DNA from: Nymphaea colorata
Taxonomy: Eukaryota; Streptophyta; Magnoliopsida; Nymphaeales; Nymphaeaceae
DNA length: 44,473 bases
Reading direction: 5' to 3'
Assembly: GCF_008831285.2 (NCBI RefSeq)
Contig: NW_022205228.1
Coordinates: 1 to 44,473, forward strand
A program made the translations under genes and the position numbers. The stretch's first letter is position 1; the number at the start of each line of letters is the position of its first letter. The notes beneath the pieces are model-generated. The model saw nothing but the letters and a program-made list of their open reading frames with translations. It ran no database searches and had not been told where the DNA came from. Shown piece after piece: positions 1 to 11,188 of the stretch.

Positions 1-82
1 CCCCAACCCCAACCCCAACCCCAACCCCAACCCCAACCCCAACCCCAACCCCAACCCCAACCCCAACCCCAACCCCAACCCC
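1..82. repeat. Left telomere, CCCCAA repeats
   Basis: Thirteen perfect CCCCAA hexamers plus a final CCCC, ending in unique sequence at 83. This C-rich strand is the expected 5' end of a ciliate macronuclear chromosome of the Tetrahymena/Paramecium repeat class; spirotrichs use C4A4. With the G-rich repeats at the other end it makes the window a whole chromosome. Confidence 0.98.
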
Positions 83-128
83 TAATCGATTTCGATTGGC
101 ATTGGTGTGGTGCAATAATAATATAACA

Positions 129-1895
129 ATGCTCTCGCTCAAGGACGAGATCTCTTCCTTCCGCACCTAAATCCAAAAGCTAAACCTAACCAGCTATTCC
201 TCTCTCTTCCAAGCCAGTCGCGCACCCAATCCCCTCCCTCGCTCTCCGACGTCGTCACCGAGAACCATTTCCTAGCCGAATCTCTCAAAATGATGGGCAA
301 CGTCTTCCTCAACTACTGCTGGCTCAACGAAAGAGTCTACTCCAAGATCTGGACCACGAACTCAGCCTCCACGATTCCCAAGCCAAATTGAACAACATCA
401 CGCATGCAGTCGAACACAAATTGGATGATTCCCTAAGGACCTTCAAGACCCTCCACGAGGAATCCATGGTCCAGAATAGGAAGAATAAGGAAATGTGGAA
501 GTGGACTCAAGTCGATTTGCGAAGAAATACAAACCAAAGTGACTGATGCGCAACTGAATGAAAAGATTAGGGAAATCCTGAGGAAATACGACCAGGGGAT
601 CTTTTGAATGAAGTATAGGAAACATCACTGACGAATAGCAACACTACGCTGATTTCCACGCATCAATTTGAAGATCTAAGGACGCCATCGTTGCAGATGA
701 GGCATAGCGCTGACAGAAAGGTGGGAAAGTGAGCTACGACGATTACTACAGACTCAAGGACTAGATGGAGATGCATTTGGGAAAACTAAAGAAGCACATC
801 CATGATAGCGACCACTAGATCCACCAAAACAAGGAAAAGATCATCCACTGCGCAGCCCTCCTCTAGCTTCATGAGGCGTAGCTGAAGAAGAACAAATCAG
901 AAGTGGCAAAACTGCAATCAGACAATAAAAATATACACAAATCCACCACGTAGCTGATATAAAAGATAGCAAGGGAGCTGTAGGCGAAAGTAAGCGAGGA
1001 GGAATGGAAGAGGAGACTCAATTTATTTTAGATGAGGAGCATCGATCCCTGAGACTGCATATCAATGATTCTGTGATGAGCATAAGGAACGACATAAAGA
1101 AGATACGGAGGATACCTACCTCAAGGCAAACTCAGCATAGAGCCAGGTGCTCCAGTTGGCAAGTAGTTTGGCGATTTCAGAGCAAAAGTAGCCAGGGAAG
1201 TGGAGGACGTGGCAGTCCTTTAGCTCAAGTTTAGCGAAATGTAGAGCAAAATCAATCACTAAGTGGGATAGATAAACGCAAGCATCGGCTCCTTTCTGGA
1301 AGAAGCCAGGAAGAATGGAAGATAATTTGAAAAAAATTGCAAAAAATAAGTCTCATAGCTCAGAAACACCATCCTCAACTATCGAACAGCGTCGAGGAAA
1401 AGGCATTCAAGACCATATCCAAAAAATTGTAATCCTCATTCCACATCTTCTAATCCGACTCATGGAAAATCGAGAAATCATCAAAAACCTCACCTCCAGC
1501 CTCACTCTCGCCAACGAGGAGATCACAACAATCAAGGACGTACTGAGCAGGAAGGCCAATTTCTCAGACGTGGTGCATTACATCGAGAGCAAGGCCGACA
1601 AGAACGACTTCAGGGAAATACGGACCAGGCTCAACGAAAACTCACAGAGCCATCCGGTGATGGTACGCCAATTGAGCGAAACCATCGCAGCTAGGAACGA
1701 GCAAAGCCTTATCGTCTCTCCCAGGAGAGCCACCAAAACCCAAGGACCGACTTCCTCGCCCCCGCCTCCCACCGGGACCGGTCGACCAACAGCAGGAGCG
1801 ATCTGGAGGGGACGGCTCGGCGGTTGCTGGTGCGGGAGAGCAAGAAGAAGATAATGAAATCGTACGGTTCGCTGATCAACGACCTGCGGAAGTGA
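129..1895 (+). CDS. Coiled-coil protein next to the telomere
   Basis: Family not recognised. The ATG at 129 opens a frame starting MLSLKDEISSFRTQIQKL, and the last codons read SYGSLINDLRK before TGA. Almost the whole product looks like charged coiled coil, for example KVSYDDYYRLKDQMEMHLGK near 730-790 and KANFSDVVHYIESKADKNDF near 1550-1610, the latter typical of cytoskeletal or ciliary coiled coils. The frame changes about eight times (near 230, 350, 525, 1010, 1130, 1390, 1460 and 1700). Most changes are one-base steps with no GT...AG around them, so I take them as indels; a decaying gene is the alternative. In-frame TAG and TAA occur throughout as glutamine. It starts only 47 bp from the telomeric repeat and is convergent with the next gene, 53 bp away. 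Confidence 0.6.
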
Positions 1896-1948
1896 ATGGT
1901 TATGTACTTGTATGCGTCATCCACCCATCATGCATCTCCAGCTTCGGC

Positions 1949-2734
1949 TCACCTACGAGGAGCGCACGCTCGACCCTCCCGCTCTGACAGCTCCTCCTCC
2001 ATCTTTGGCTCGATTATTTGCTCCTCCAATCCCCCTCCGCCTAAACCTCCATTTCTGCCTCGTTTTCCTCCTCCTCTTCCTCCTCTTCCTCGATTTCCTC
2101 CTCGATCATCATGCCTCCCTTATGGCGACCTCCAAGCCGAGTGCGATGATGAGCGTGTCCATCTTGTTGAGCTCGCAGTGGTCGGGGCCGTTGATCATGC
2201 CGTTCCTGAAGATCTAGAGGCGTTTCTTGAAGTAGTTGAAGAAGTCCGCATTCACCACTCGCTAGTTGCTGCATAGTCTAGAGAGTTACTAGAGAAAAAA
2301 AGGACCAAAAGGACCACTCGTAGGAATTGATCGTATCTCCTCGTTAGATCTTGACCTGCCTCATGAGGTAGCTGACATCGATGAGTGAGGTGTACCTCAG
2401 CTTCTCCTCGGGGAAGAGGGAGCTGCTCTTATAGTAGAGTTATTCAATTTGGCAAGTATGCGGTACAGTCCATGCAATCGTAGACTTCAAAGAGCCTGAC
2501 CATTTCCGCCACGTCGATCTTGGCGTTGGTGGGGTGCGTGGGTATCTCCTCGAAGAAGATCTGGTGGATGTAGACCAGCAGCTCGCACTCGAGCTAGAAT
2601 TTCTTGCGGTTCTACATGTAGTGGTTCTTGAACTGCTACTACTGGTCGGTCTTGGCCGGACGACCGATCTTAGGATTGCTGTTCTTTATGTTCGATTTCT
2701 ACTATTTTTACTATGGAGCCGGCAACATCATCAT
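1949..2734 (-). CDS. Conserved-looking protein with acidic C-terminal tail
   Basis: Family not recognised. It starts MMMLPAPQQKQQKSNIKN and continues through a well-formed globular stretch (ELLVYIHQIFFEEIPTHPTN, MVRLFEVYDCMDCTAYLP, EEKLRYTSLIDVSYLMRQ, NADFFNYFKKRLQIFRNGMI), then a glutamate-rich tail of about 20 acidic residues near 2050-2105. Three or four one-base steps are needed: at an AAA near 2447, a T7 run near 2297 and G runs near 2115 and 2035. If the GGG step at 2115 is not allowed, the protein ends at the TGA at 2109-2111, before the acidic tail. In-frame TAG/TAA read as glutamine. Cytosolic by appearance, with no signal peptide or membrane segment. Confidence 0.6.
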
Positions 2735-2919
2735 CCAATCACCTATTTATTATATCACACAGATGGATTAATATATATTGCAAGTGTAGACTAGACTGAA
2801 TGGGAGGTATGTAGCATGTGTATGTGCTTGGTTAGTGCGATGTTGATGCTATGTGCTGTTGGTGGTTGGTGTTGATGGTTGATGGCTGGTGATAGTGAGG
2901 GTGATGTGATATGAAATAG
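2735..2919. other. Intergenic spacer
   Basis: Between the start of one minus-strand gene and the stop of the next. AT-rich with GTGTTGGTGG-type low complexity near 2860-2885. It should hold the promoter of the gene ending at 1949; I see no specific motif. Confidence 0.5.
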
Positions 2920-3809
2920 TCAGCAAACACGAAGCAGATTAACGGACAACCTGCGGTCCCTCGCCATGGGCTCCTTATTCTCCTCCTTGCGCTCGCTGTT
3001 CTCCTTGCTGCGCGGTTGCTGCTTGGCGTCGGCGCTCTTGTACTGCCTCCTCTCCTCGTGCTTGCTGGGCTCTCCGCGATTATTTCTGGAATTTGCTTCA
3101 ACGATCCCGGCTGGTTGGATATGGGCACTGAGACGTTGGCGTTGTTGGCGGAATCCTGGTCTAAAACCTGGAGACTTTCGCTCTGGTCTTCTGCGCGGGA
3201 CCTGTAGGTGGCAGTCTTGAGTTTCCTGCGGTTGATGCGTTCATTGAGTTTCTCCTCGTGGGACTGCATGATCTTCTGCACTTTGGTCACCAGCTTGATT
3301 TCAGACTCCTTGTTTTGTGCGATTATCTTGCGCAGGCCTTCGGGGTTGTGCTACTCGGTAGCGTAGGCGAGCCTCAGCTAGAGTTCTTTCTTTTTTTATT
3401 GGAGGGCGCTGGCGCTGACCAAACCGTCCCGTTCTTCTTGGTCGCCTCCCGCTTCGGCTTCTTCGCCTCCACCTTCACCTACTCCTCCTTGGCCTCCACC
3501 GGCTTGGGCGGCTACTCGGCCTTGGCCTTGAAGGTTTTGCGGACGGTGTTTTTGGCCATGAGCGCAGTGACCTTGCTACGGAAGTAGGATTCGCGTGGGT
3601 CCAAACAAGTGTTCATTACTTATACTCCTCGCTTTGTTATTATGGAGTTACCATGTAGAGCTGGAGAAGGTTGGAGATGTCTTGTCCTTCGGGTTATTAT
3701 ACGGTTTCTATGAGTATTTCGGACTCGAGGAGCTGCCAGGCGAAGCTTTGGTCCTTGAACATGCTAGCCCTACGTGGAGGAATGCATACAGCGGGAGAGT
3801 TTTGAGCAT
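2920..3809 (-). CDS. Lysine-rich basic protein, unknown
   Basis: Not recognised. The proposed start is MLKTLPLYAFLH; a second possible start, MFKDQSFAWQLLESEILI, lies at 3762. The middle reads DPRESYFRSKVTALMAKNTV, followed by a Lys/Glu/Pro-rich linker, a helical stretch with IIAQNKESEIKLVTKVQKIM, and a charged tail ending RDRRLSVNLLRVC before TGA. Frame steps occur near 3618, in an A7 run near 3400 and near 3100. It resembles basic, largely disordered nucleic-acid- or microtubule-binding proteins, but that is only composition. Confidence 0.55.
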
Positions 3810-4116
3810 GGGCGAGTTGTTATTTTTATTGCGGTGCAATTACAATAATCCACACCCACCACTTTAATACTCACACCACACCCACCACAATAAACACGCA
3901 GTAAAGGATTCAAATCCTTTCCCTATCACCATCAACGCACCCAACATACAACTCAACTTATGAATCCCATCCTTATATCCAATGATCTATTTTACCTTCA
4001 CTTTTCCCGTTCATTTCCCTTCCTCTGTGGGTAATCTTTGAGGGTAGTTTATGCGATACTTTATGGGCTTCAAACGGTATATATTCGAAAGATTAATAAT
4101 TTTCGAATATTAGAAT
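3810..4116. other. Divergent intergenic region
   Basis: 307 bp between two outward-facing starts. Contains CACACCCACCAC-type short repeats (3850-3895) and an AT-rich segment just before the plus-strand ATG (4075-4116). It probably serves as promoter for both genes. A short palindrome AAAGGATTCAAATCCTTT lies at 3903-3920. Confidence 0.5.
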
Positions 4117-5329
4117 ATGAGTTTGCTTAGGAAATCAAGCAGGGCCACGCTGAGAGTGACGGCCGAGGACTACTCCTCCTGCATGGACCAAAAAACGCCA
4201 TCATCGCCTCCCTCCACAGCGAAAGAGAAGCCCTCGCCTCCACCCAGGACCGCTACGACAGGGTCAAGGAAGAACTCACCAGAGCGAGGGGCAAGTACGA
4301 GGGACAAATCAGAGAGCACGAGATCAGAATCACCAACAACCAGGAAAGGCTGGATATGACAGTCAGAAGCGTGCAGGAATTGAGGAGCCAGGCAGAGCTC
4401 TCGCCGAGGAACTGAAGTTGAGAATGGCGGCCCTGAGGGAAGCCAAGTTCGGAGCGCAACAGATGGCCGAACTGGCCAACCGCAGGGAAGAGGAAGCCAA
4501 TGAAGCACGCTACCGCCTGCAGGAGCAGCAGAACTTGGCAGAAGTGAAGAATGTCGAGCAGAACGCACCAGGCTCCAGATTGCGCAGGTGAGGGAGGAGG
4601 CGGACAAGGGAAGAAGGAGATCAGCCTCATGCGCAACCACGCCGACGACCTTTCCTAGCGCGCCCACAAGACGCAGAGTTACCTACGCAGCCTCATGCGC
4701 GAGGAGACCAACCTAAACGAAGCGCTCTCGAAGGTGGAGGACGAAAACGCATCCCTGGATGCTAATATCTCCGAACTAGACACCGCCATCTCCATCAACA
4801 ACGGAGAAATCTCCAACAAGGAAAGGACTGCCAGGAACTGCACTTCCACATCGCTTCCAAAGAGCTCGAGAAGAGGAAGATAGAGAACGAATCCGGGAGA
4901 AGGTGAAGCAGCTTCCTCTGAGAAGGAGAAGTGGCGCAGTCTCTGCGGGCAACTGGAGCAGGCAAAGTCGTAATCAGCCCGCATGGACTCCCTGCTGGAG
5001 GAGACCAGCGGCGAGATCAACTTCATCATCGCCAAGAACAACGAAATCACCGAAGTCAACGACCAGCTCAGGGACGATCTCACCGTCTGCCAGCGCCACC
5101 TCGACAACCTCACCAGGGTCAACAAGTCCCTATAGACTGAGATCAAGGCTCTCCACCAGACCAACCTCAAAGCCATCTCCAAACTCAGATAGCCCTTCGC
5201 CCATCGGACCAACCACAGCTCCGCCTATCCGGTCGTGGGAGAAGTGGGGAGCAGCCGACTGCTAAACTGGAGATTTCGAGGCTTGGAAGTGAGGAAGATG
5301 ATCATCCATATGTTTACTTTGCTGTGTGA
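4117..5329 (+). CDS. Long coiled-coil protein
   Basis: Starts MSLLRKSSRATLRVTAEDYS and is then nearly continuous coiled coil: SEREALASTQDRYDRVKEEL, LRMAALREAKFGAQQMAEL, LMREETNLNEALSKVEDENA, NEITEVNDQLRDDLTVCQRH. It ends EEDDHPYVYFAV before TGA. About six frame steps (near 4190, 4405, 4570, 4610, 4840 and 5190) break the single-frame reading; several fall in A or G runs and none is flanked by a convincing GT...AG. The architecture resembles intermediate-filament-like or basal-body coiled coils of ciliates, with no diagnostic domain. It is followed only 40 bp later by the MOB4 start on the same strand. Confidence 0.6.
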
Positions 5330-5369
5330 TGGGTATAGTAAAGGGGGACTGTTATTGTTTATATTCGTA

Positions 5370-5993
5370 ATGCAGGCTGCGCTGAGGCGGAACCGGATCG
5401 GCAGCAAGAACAGCGAGTTGTGGAACTGGTAGGTGGAGGACATCCGCAAGATGACCGGCCCGCTGGCAGTCCAGGAGTACATCCAGGAGCTCATCCGCAA
5501 CGACTCCTCCAACATCGACCGCATCATCGAGCGGCCAGCGCAAATCGATCTCAATATCTGGAAATACGAACACGTGAGACAGTTCGTCCTGGAACTGAAC
5601 CTGCTGGCAACCTCGCTCAAGGACATCTGCAGTCGCTAGAGCTGCCCTCCATGAAGGGTCATAACAAAACGAATACCTTTGCGCTGCCCACAAGACCGCT
5701 ACCACTTGCTCGGCCATCGACTACATGGTGCACAACCTGGACCAGCCACCTCCATCCTGCTGAACATCAAGAACTTCCAGAGCAGGGTCTCCATCAGCGA
5801 GACCAAGAGTCTAGACACCATCGTGAGGAGACTGTACCGACTGTTCGCGCACACCTACCACTTCCACCCCGACGTCTTCACCGAGTTCGAAAAGGACATG
5901 CATCTCTGCGAACGCTTCACCAGCTTCGCACTCAAATTCGGAATGATCGACGAGGCGCTGGTCAATATCCCCAAAACCGCATTCAAAAAATGA
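5370..5993 (+). CDS. MOB4: MOB4/phocein-like kinase adaptor
   Basis: MOB-family adaptor, known in other eukaryotes as phocein, a subunit of the STRIPAK phosphatase-kinase complex. The start MQAALRRNRIGSK matches the LRRNRPGTK opening of animal MOB4. Other matches in order: GPLAVQEYIQELIRNDSSNI, DLNIWKYEHVRQF, the zinc-site stretch LCAAHKT...SAIDYMVHNLD, then QSRVSISETK, RRLYRLFAHTYHFHPDVF and CERFTSFALKFGMI. Length (about 207 aa) fits the family. Two one-base breaks interrupt the frame, near 5651 and near 5745. The start rests on homology; the first 13 residues are the conserved N-terminus. Confidence 0.9.
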
Positions 5994-6153
5994 TATTCCT
6001 CATGTTTCATGTGTATCCACCCACATTATTCGACCCCAAATTTTCGATGGATCTATGCAACTTTTTATTGTAACTATCCTTTGCATATGATGTGGCATGT
6101 ATGTATGATATGTGTATATCGCAGTATGAGAATACATAAATTCCAAGAGGCGT
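5994..6153. other. Convergent intergenic spacer
   Basis: 160 bp AT-rich spacer between the stops of MOB4 and the P4-ATPase. Presumed 3' ends of both transcripts; no defined terminator or poly(A) motif identified. Confidence 0.4.
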
Positions 6154-9100
6154 TCACTAGTGTGAAGCCTAATTCTTCGCCTGCATCGTATTGATCTAAC
6201 TGCTCCGAATGCTAAACTCCCGATATCTTTCCCTCGCGTGCTCCTGCTCACTCTGGATCAGCTTTCGCATCCTGCTCGAATACCCTCCGCGCTCGAAATC
6301 CACTGAAAGGACCAAACCGTCAATGAAAGCACCAGACAGACGCTGAAAAGGAGGATAAAGTAAGTCTCGCCCGTAGTGAAGTAGACGGAGGCTGTATTGG
6401 AAACCCATGTGTATTGCGTCAGGTAGGAATTGGAAATCCACATGTATGCGATGTATAGGCCCAAGGAGAGGAACAGGATGGAGAAGAAAAGCAGAAGGAC
6501 CAAAACTTAGTGTGCGAGGACAGCTTGAAAGTGACGACGAAGATAATGGCCGTGAATCTAAATGAAAGAAACTTACATGGTGAGGCTGACCAGCCAAAGG
6601 TCGCTATTGTATCCCGATGCGCTGATGGAGGCCGTTCCGAGGACGTAGAGCGCGAAGATAGTGACCAGGACTGCCTCCAGCATGCCCTCCAGAGTCCACA
6701 TGAAGAAGTTAGCGTAGTTGAAAATGCAGTTTTCCTGGCCGATGAAGTAGATCTTGGGGAACAAGCGGTACAAAAACTTATTCATCTCGTACTGTTCGGG
6801 ACGAACTTGGCCTGTCTCGACGGCAAGACATGGTTTCCCTTCACTCGGATGATCTCGTTCATCGAATCCTCGCCCGCAATCTACTCATGCTTCGGCTGAA
6901 CATAATACACATCCTGCTCCAGGATGGCCCTGACGACCAGCGGCAGCGACGTGAAGACCAAGTTGTACAGTGAGATGTAGACGTCGTCGAAGATGGTCTG
7001 GCCTGAGAAACCGCAGTAGAAGGCGAAGATGAACTGGGGGATGGTGAAGAGCATGTTCTTGTAGAAGAAGTAGAGGATCATCTCGGAGATGCGGATGTAG
7101 TTCCACCTGCCGTGCACCAGCAACAGTCTCCACAGCATGCGGAACTCGGGAAGAGCGTAATCGCTCGCCAGCACCGCCCCCATGCCCTCCTCGCCGAACA
7201 GACCGATCCGATGTGGGCGGTCTTGATCATCGGGACGTCGTTGGCGCCGTCACCGATAGAAAGAGTGATCTTGTTCAGCCGCGTCCTCACGATGCGCACC
7301 ACCTCGGCCTTTTGGATGGGAAGCAACCTGCAGCAGACCACTGCTTGGCAGTGCTTGGCCAGGTTGGCTAGTTCGATCTAAGTAGCCTCGTTGCCGATTA
7401 TAGGCGTCAATCTTCCCCCTAGATCAGCAATCCCTTCGGCTTGCGCTGCAGAGTCAACTGTTCCGCCACTCTGGAAGGTCCTGGAGCGCATTGAGCACGT
7501 AGTCCTTGTTCTTGCAGCTGTAGCGGAGCACTTAGAAGTCAGGCTGGATGAGGTTGCAACTCTTGGCGATGTTCTCAGCAGTCTCCATCTTATCTCCCGT
7601 CAACATCCATATCTTTATGTCTAAATCGGTGGAAAATTACTTGCTCTGATGAGGTCGCGAATGGTCTATGGGACTTAGTCCTGCAGCCGATCTAGAACCG
7701 CTGTTGCTCCGATGAGAAAAAATTCTGCTCCAGTTCTGAGACCAGCTTCACGTAGCCTTCCTCCTTGTTTTCTGGAGAGAGCTGCTATACTGCTCTTCTG
7801 AAGTCCCTATATTCGTTCTCAGATATGATGCGCATGCCGATCAGCAACGTCCTCAAGCCGATGCGCGAGAATTTGCCCAACTAGTCATCAAGGTTTAGCT
7901 TGTTCTCCTTGCTGAGTCTTCCCTTGACGATGCTATCGGCTCCCTTCATGTACATCTTTATCATGCCGTTGCTGCGGACCACCACAGACATTCTCTTTCG
8001 ATCGGAAGTAAAGGGGAAAACCTAAAGCAGCTAGAAGATCTTCTTTTCCTGCTTTCTGATGATGATCTAGGTGGTCGATTGGGTGGATTTGACGAATTAG
8101 AATCCCATGTCCCTGGCAGCATCCACCAGAGCGATTTCGTCGGAGATGGCCCCTGGTAGAACTGCTTCCCTTTTTGTCTGTTTCGGTGACCACCTAATGG
8201 GCACGGATAGAGCTGTAAGGTATTCCTCCGCCAAATCCCTCATCTGCTTGAATGAAAATCCCTGTCCCTCCTTGCTCCTCACGAAGACATCATTGACTGG
8301 CACGTTATTGACCCCTTTTAGAGCAGAGCTGTGAGATCGTTATCGTGAAATCCCTTCTCGTCTGCGGCGGTCGTTAGGGATCATTGACGATGAGTCCAAT
8401 ATCTCCATATATTTTTTGTCCGATGACTGCAATTTTAAACTCCATGAGGTTCATGGTGAGGGTTCCAGTCTTATCGGTGAAGATATACTAAATTTGGCCC
8501 AATTCTTCATTGAGTGAGGCAGATTTAACATTACAATACTTTTTCCGAAACTCAGAGTACATCAATTTGTCCTTATCGATGAAGTAGATTGGGACATCTT
8601 GACGATCTCGATGGACACGATGAGGGAAATGGAATCATCGTGTTCAGGAGAACCATGTAGGTGCACCAAATGAGGAAGGAGTCTGTACTGATCGGGTAAT
8701 TGGAGAAGAGGATGTAGTTGGCATTGGCCTTGTTGTTATTCAGAAAAACACCATCGAGATAGCAATGATGAGACACATACCGACCTGCAGCAGAAGAATA
8801 ATGCCCAGGATATAGTTCACCTTCACCTCGATTTGCGACATCTTCTCAGAAGACGAGTCAGAGTTCATCATTATCTTGGTATTGCGACCAGTGTAGATAG
8901 TCAGACCGTATATCCACTTAGTGTTCTTCAGCCTCGCCCCTCGGTAGAGCAACTGCTTGTCCTTGTAGTAGTTGATAGTCTATCCAGTGGACAGAGTAAG
9001 GTCCGAGGAGAAATTGTGTAACTCCTTATCAGGAACGATCCCTTTCCAACTGCCCGACAGCTTCCTCAACTAGATCGGAGAGTTGAATCTTTGAGTCACA

Positions 9101-9718
9101 GGGAAGGCGTTTCTTGGCTTCAAGTTCTTCTCACCGTCCAAACTGGCAGTCTCGATAAAGGCCACCCCGCCCTCCGCAGAACTCGCCAGCAGGATCAGAT
9201 CAGTCGGGAAGAGCTCCTCAGATTACACCTTCACCACCTCACCCACTATCACCTAACTCCACTCCACCTAGACGAACTCGCCCCCTCGGTAGACTTGAGT
9301 CATCGATTAGAAGTTCACCTAACGGTCAGATTTGTATCTCTGGTAGTCCTAGTAGCCTAAGTAACGCTGGCAGTACCCTCGCGGATCATAGAAATGCCGA
9401 GAACCACGATCAATGGCGCCCATGCAGTGAGCGGTCCAAGCGGACTGATTTCTTTGATGGATTGCATGATTCCGATGATGAGGAAGTAGATATTGGCGAG
9501 TCTGTAGAACTGCAGAAGTAGGGACTCTGGATAGACGTGGTGATACTTGGGAGGAAATCGTACCAATGGTACTTGGAGGTACGTACGAAGTTGCTTTCGA
9601 AGGCTTCGCGATTGCGGGTGACGTCTTCGGGGGTTCCAAATTCGAAGTTGTACTGGCTGGGGAACTTGGGATCGGAGATGCAGCAGATGGTCTTGTAGAC
9701 CGTCCTCAGGCATTCCAT
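6154..9718 (-). CDS. P4-type ATPase (phospholipid flippase)
   Basis: Aminophospholipid-transporting ATPase of secretory or plasma membranes. In order: N-terminal [12 protein letters not shown] and [36 protein letters not shown], actuator [18 protein letters not shown] (DGEK where DGET is usual), the P4-specific P-I-S-L of TM4 near 8625, phosphorylation motif DKTGT at 8461-8475, [14 protein letters not shown] of the nucleotide domain, [26 protein letters not shown] at 7237-7254, then the C-terminal membrane segments. Length about 1,170 aa is normal. Four introns of 19-20 nt (9527-9546, 9357-9376, 7621-7640, 6558-6576) restore these motifs when removed. Additional one-base breaks (for example near 8375, 8320, 7210, 6505 and 6335) look like indels. 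Flippases normally need a CDC50 partner; none is encoded here. Confidence 0.93.
6558..6576 (-). other. 19-nt intron in P4-ATPase
   Basis: Reads GTAAGTTTCTTTCATTTAG on the minus strand. Splicing gives [20 protein letters not shown], a typical late P4 transmembrane segment. Confidence 0.88.
7621..7640 (-). other. 20-nt intron in P4-ATPase
   Basis: Reads GTAATTTTCCACCGATTTAG on the minus strand. Splicing gives [20 protein letters not shown], the conserved TGDK region. Confidence 0.9.
9357..9376 (-). other. 20-nt intron in P4-ATPase
   Basis: Reads GTACTGCCAGCGTTACTTAG on the minus strand. Splicing gives [15 protein letters not shown], matching the P4 consensus after TM2. Confidence 0.9.
9527..9546 (-). 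other. 20-nt intron in P4-ATPase
   Basis: Reads GTATCACCACGTCTATCCAG on the minus strand. Removing it joins FLPK to [15 protein letters not shown], the canonical P4 first transmembrane region; leaving it in shifts the frame. Confidence 0.9.
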
Positions 9719-10084
9719 TCTTAAATTATTATGGTTCCTTATAAAATATATAACTCTATACTAAACTGCCAGGACGTTGCAGCAACACTGCATCGTTTTG
9801 ACCTTGGAACCCGAGAGAGGACAGGCCAGCAGCAGGGAAGGATTGCGGGAATCGGATGGAAAATCGATGAAAGGAGTTGCGGATGATGAAAAATTCAAAT
9901 TTGATTGTTTATTATATCATCAACAGTTGATATTTGGCATCGGATTCTGACGTATCATACATTTTAGTCCTTATTCTTTGGATAAATAACGAATCGAGAT
10001 TGGGTGTTTGCAGATATGTTTGGCATCGGTTTTTCATACTACTACTTTGCTATGATGATATTGATTTGATATAACTAAAAGAGA
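9719..10084. other. Divergent intergenic region
   Basis: 366 bp between the P4-ATPase and CWF19-like starts. The centre (9770-9890) is less AT-rich than the flanks and is open on the minus strand without an ATG joining it to the ATPase, so I leave it as non-coding, probably a shared promoter. Confidence 0.45.
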
Positions 10085-11157
10085 ATGCTGAAGGACTCAA
10101 AAAAACAAAACCCGCACCCACAGATGAAGACAATACCAATAGAGTCAGGTCCAATGTCGATTAAAATGCCATCAAAGAGGAACAGATGAGAGAACAGTCG
10201 AAGAAATGCCCAATCTAGCCAATGCCATACAACAAGAAGAGGAAAGAGAAGAGATCAAGAAGTATTAACATGTCTATCGGTTGTTCCTGGCAGGAAGGAC
10301 ATAGCAATTGGAAGAGGAGCTGCATAAGCTAAAACTATAAGAAACGCAAAAGGACAATCACTCCCATCCACCCATGCCCATGCCTCCCACCAGCAGCAGC
10401 AAGTTCGACTACAATATGAGCTTCGCCGGCACTGAGGATGCCAACAGATCAAAAAGGAGATAAAGAAGCGCAACAGGCCCATCATGGCTTCCAATCGAGT
10501 GCAGGACTACTGCAAATATTGCCCAGACAATGAAGATTTGTGCCTACTGAGCGCCTCCAACTACGCTATCTTGCCTTTCCCAAAGAGAAAACCTTTGATG
10601 GACTTTTTCACCTCATTCTCGCGCCAGTGGACCACGAACAGACCAGCATCGGCCTCAACGAAGATGTCCTCACAGAGCTTAGCAACTATCGCAAGTGTCT
10701 CATCCAAGCTTTCGATAAATACGACCTCACCACTGTCTTCTTCGAACAATTTTCAGTATAAAACTCACACATCTATATCTAGTGCTTGGCGCTTCCAAGG
10801 GGAAAAGCAGAGGATTTGCCTTTCTTCTTCAAGCAGGGCCTGGAAGACGTAGAGGGAAACTGGGGCACCCATCGCAGCATAATTCGCATAGAGAAAGACA
10901 AGGGTGGCCTTCAGAAGCAAATTCCCAAACAAATGAAATACTTCTACATTGACTTCTCCAACGGGCACGGATTCGCGCATGTGATCGAGAACTAGCGACT
11001 ATGGAAGCGAGATTTCTGCAATCTGTGATGGCAACGGCTCTAAACATCTAGCCACATAAGGTGAAGACAACCGAAACATTCTCTCCTTAGGAGTATGCAA
11101 AAAAAGAGAAGTTTTGATAAGATCTGGAAACCGTTTGACTGGACGCAGCTGATATGA
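10085..11157 (+). CDS. CWF19-like (CwfJ-domain) splicing protein
   Basis: The CwfJ family is associated with late spliceosomes and lariat debranching. The C-terminal two thirds match CWF19L2: CKYCPDNEDLCLLSAS (zinc-binding opening), YLAFPKEKTFDGLFHLILAP (LALAKG...VLILP in the human protein), LSNYRKCLIQAFDKY, VFFEQFSVQNSHIYIQCLAL, then the second domain with YFYIDFSNGHGFAHVI and a terminal PFDWTQLI. The HIT-like histidine triad is degenerate, as usual in the family. The N-terminal 110 residues are Glu-rich helix (IQQEEEREEIKKYQ) and a Met/Pro/Ser linker. At about 350 aa it is a short member. One-base breaks near 10100, 10195, 10455, 10565 and 10588. Stop is ATA-TGA-TGA. Relevant biologically because this chromosome carries 20-nt introns. 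Confidence 0.88.
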
Positions 11158-11188
11158 TGATGAGTGTATAATATAAGATTAGCTAATT

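Noticed and set aside
2041-2104. Glu tract as a simple-sequence repeat
   Set aside because: It lies in frame with the preceding protein after one G-run step and is better read as its acidic tail.
3890-3925. AGGATTCAAATCC resembling a tRNA T-arm
   Set aside because: No D-arm, anticodon arm or acceptor stem fits on either strand; it is a short palindrome in a low-complexity spacer.
5289-5375. An 87-bp GT...AG intron joining the coiled-coil gene to MOB4
   Set aside because: The coiled-coil gene has its own TGA at 5327-5329 after YVYFAV, and MOB4 has its own ATG with the conserved N-terminus, so they are two genes.
9756-9900. Small ORF in the P4-ATPase/CWF19 divergent gap
   Set aside because: Open in more than one minus frame without ATG or family resemblance; composition alone is not enough.
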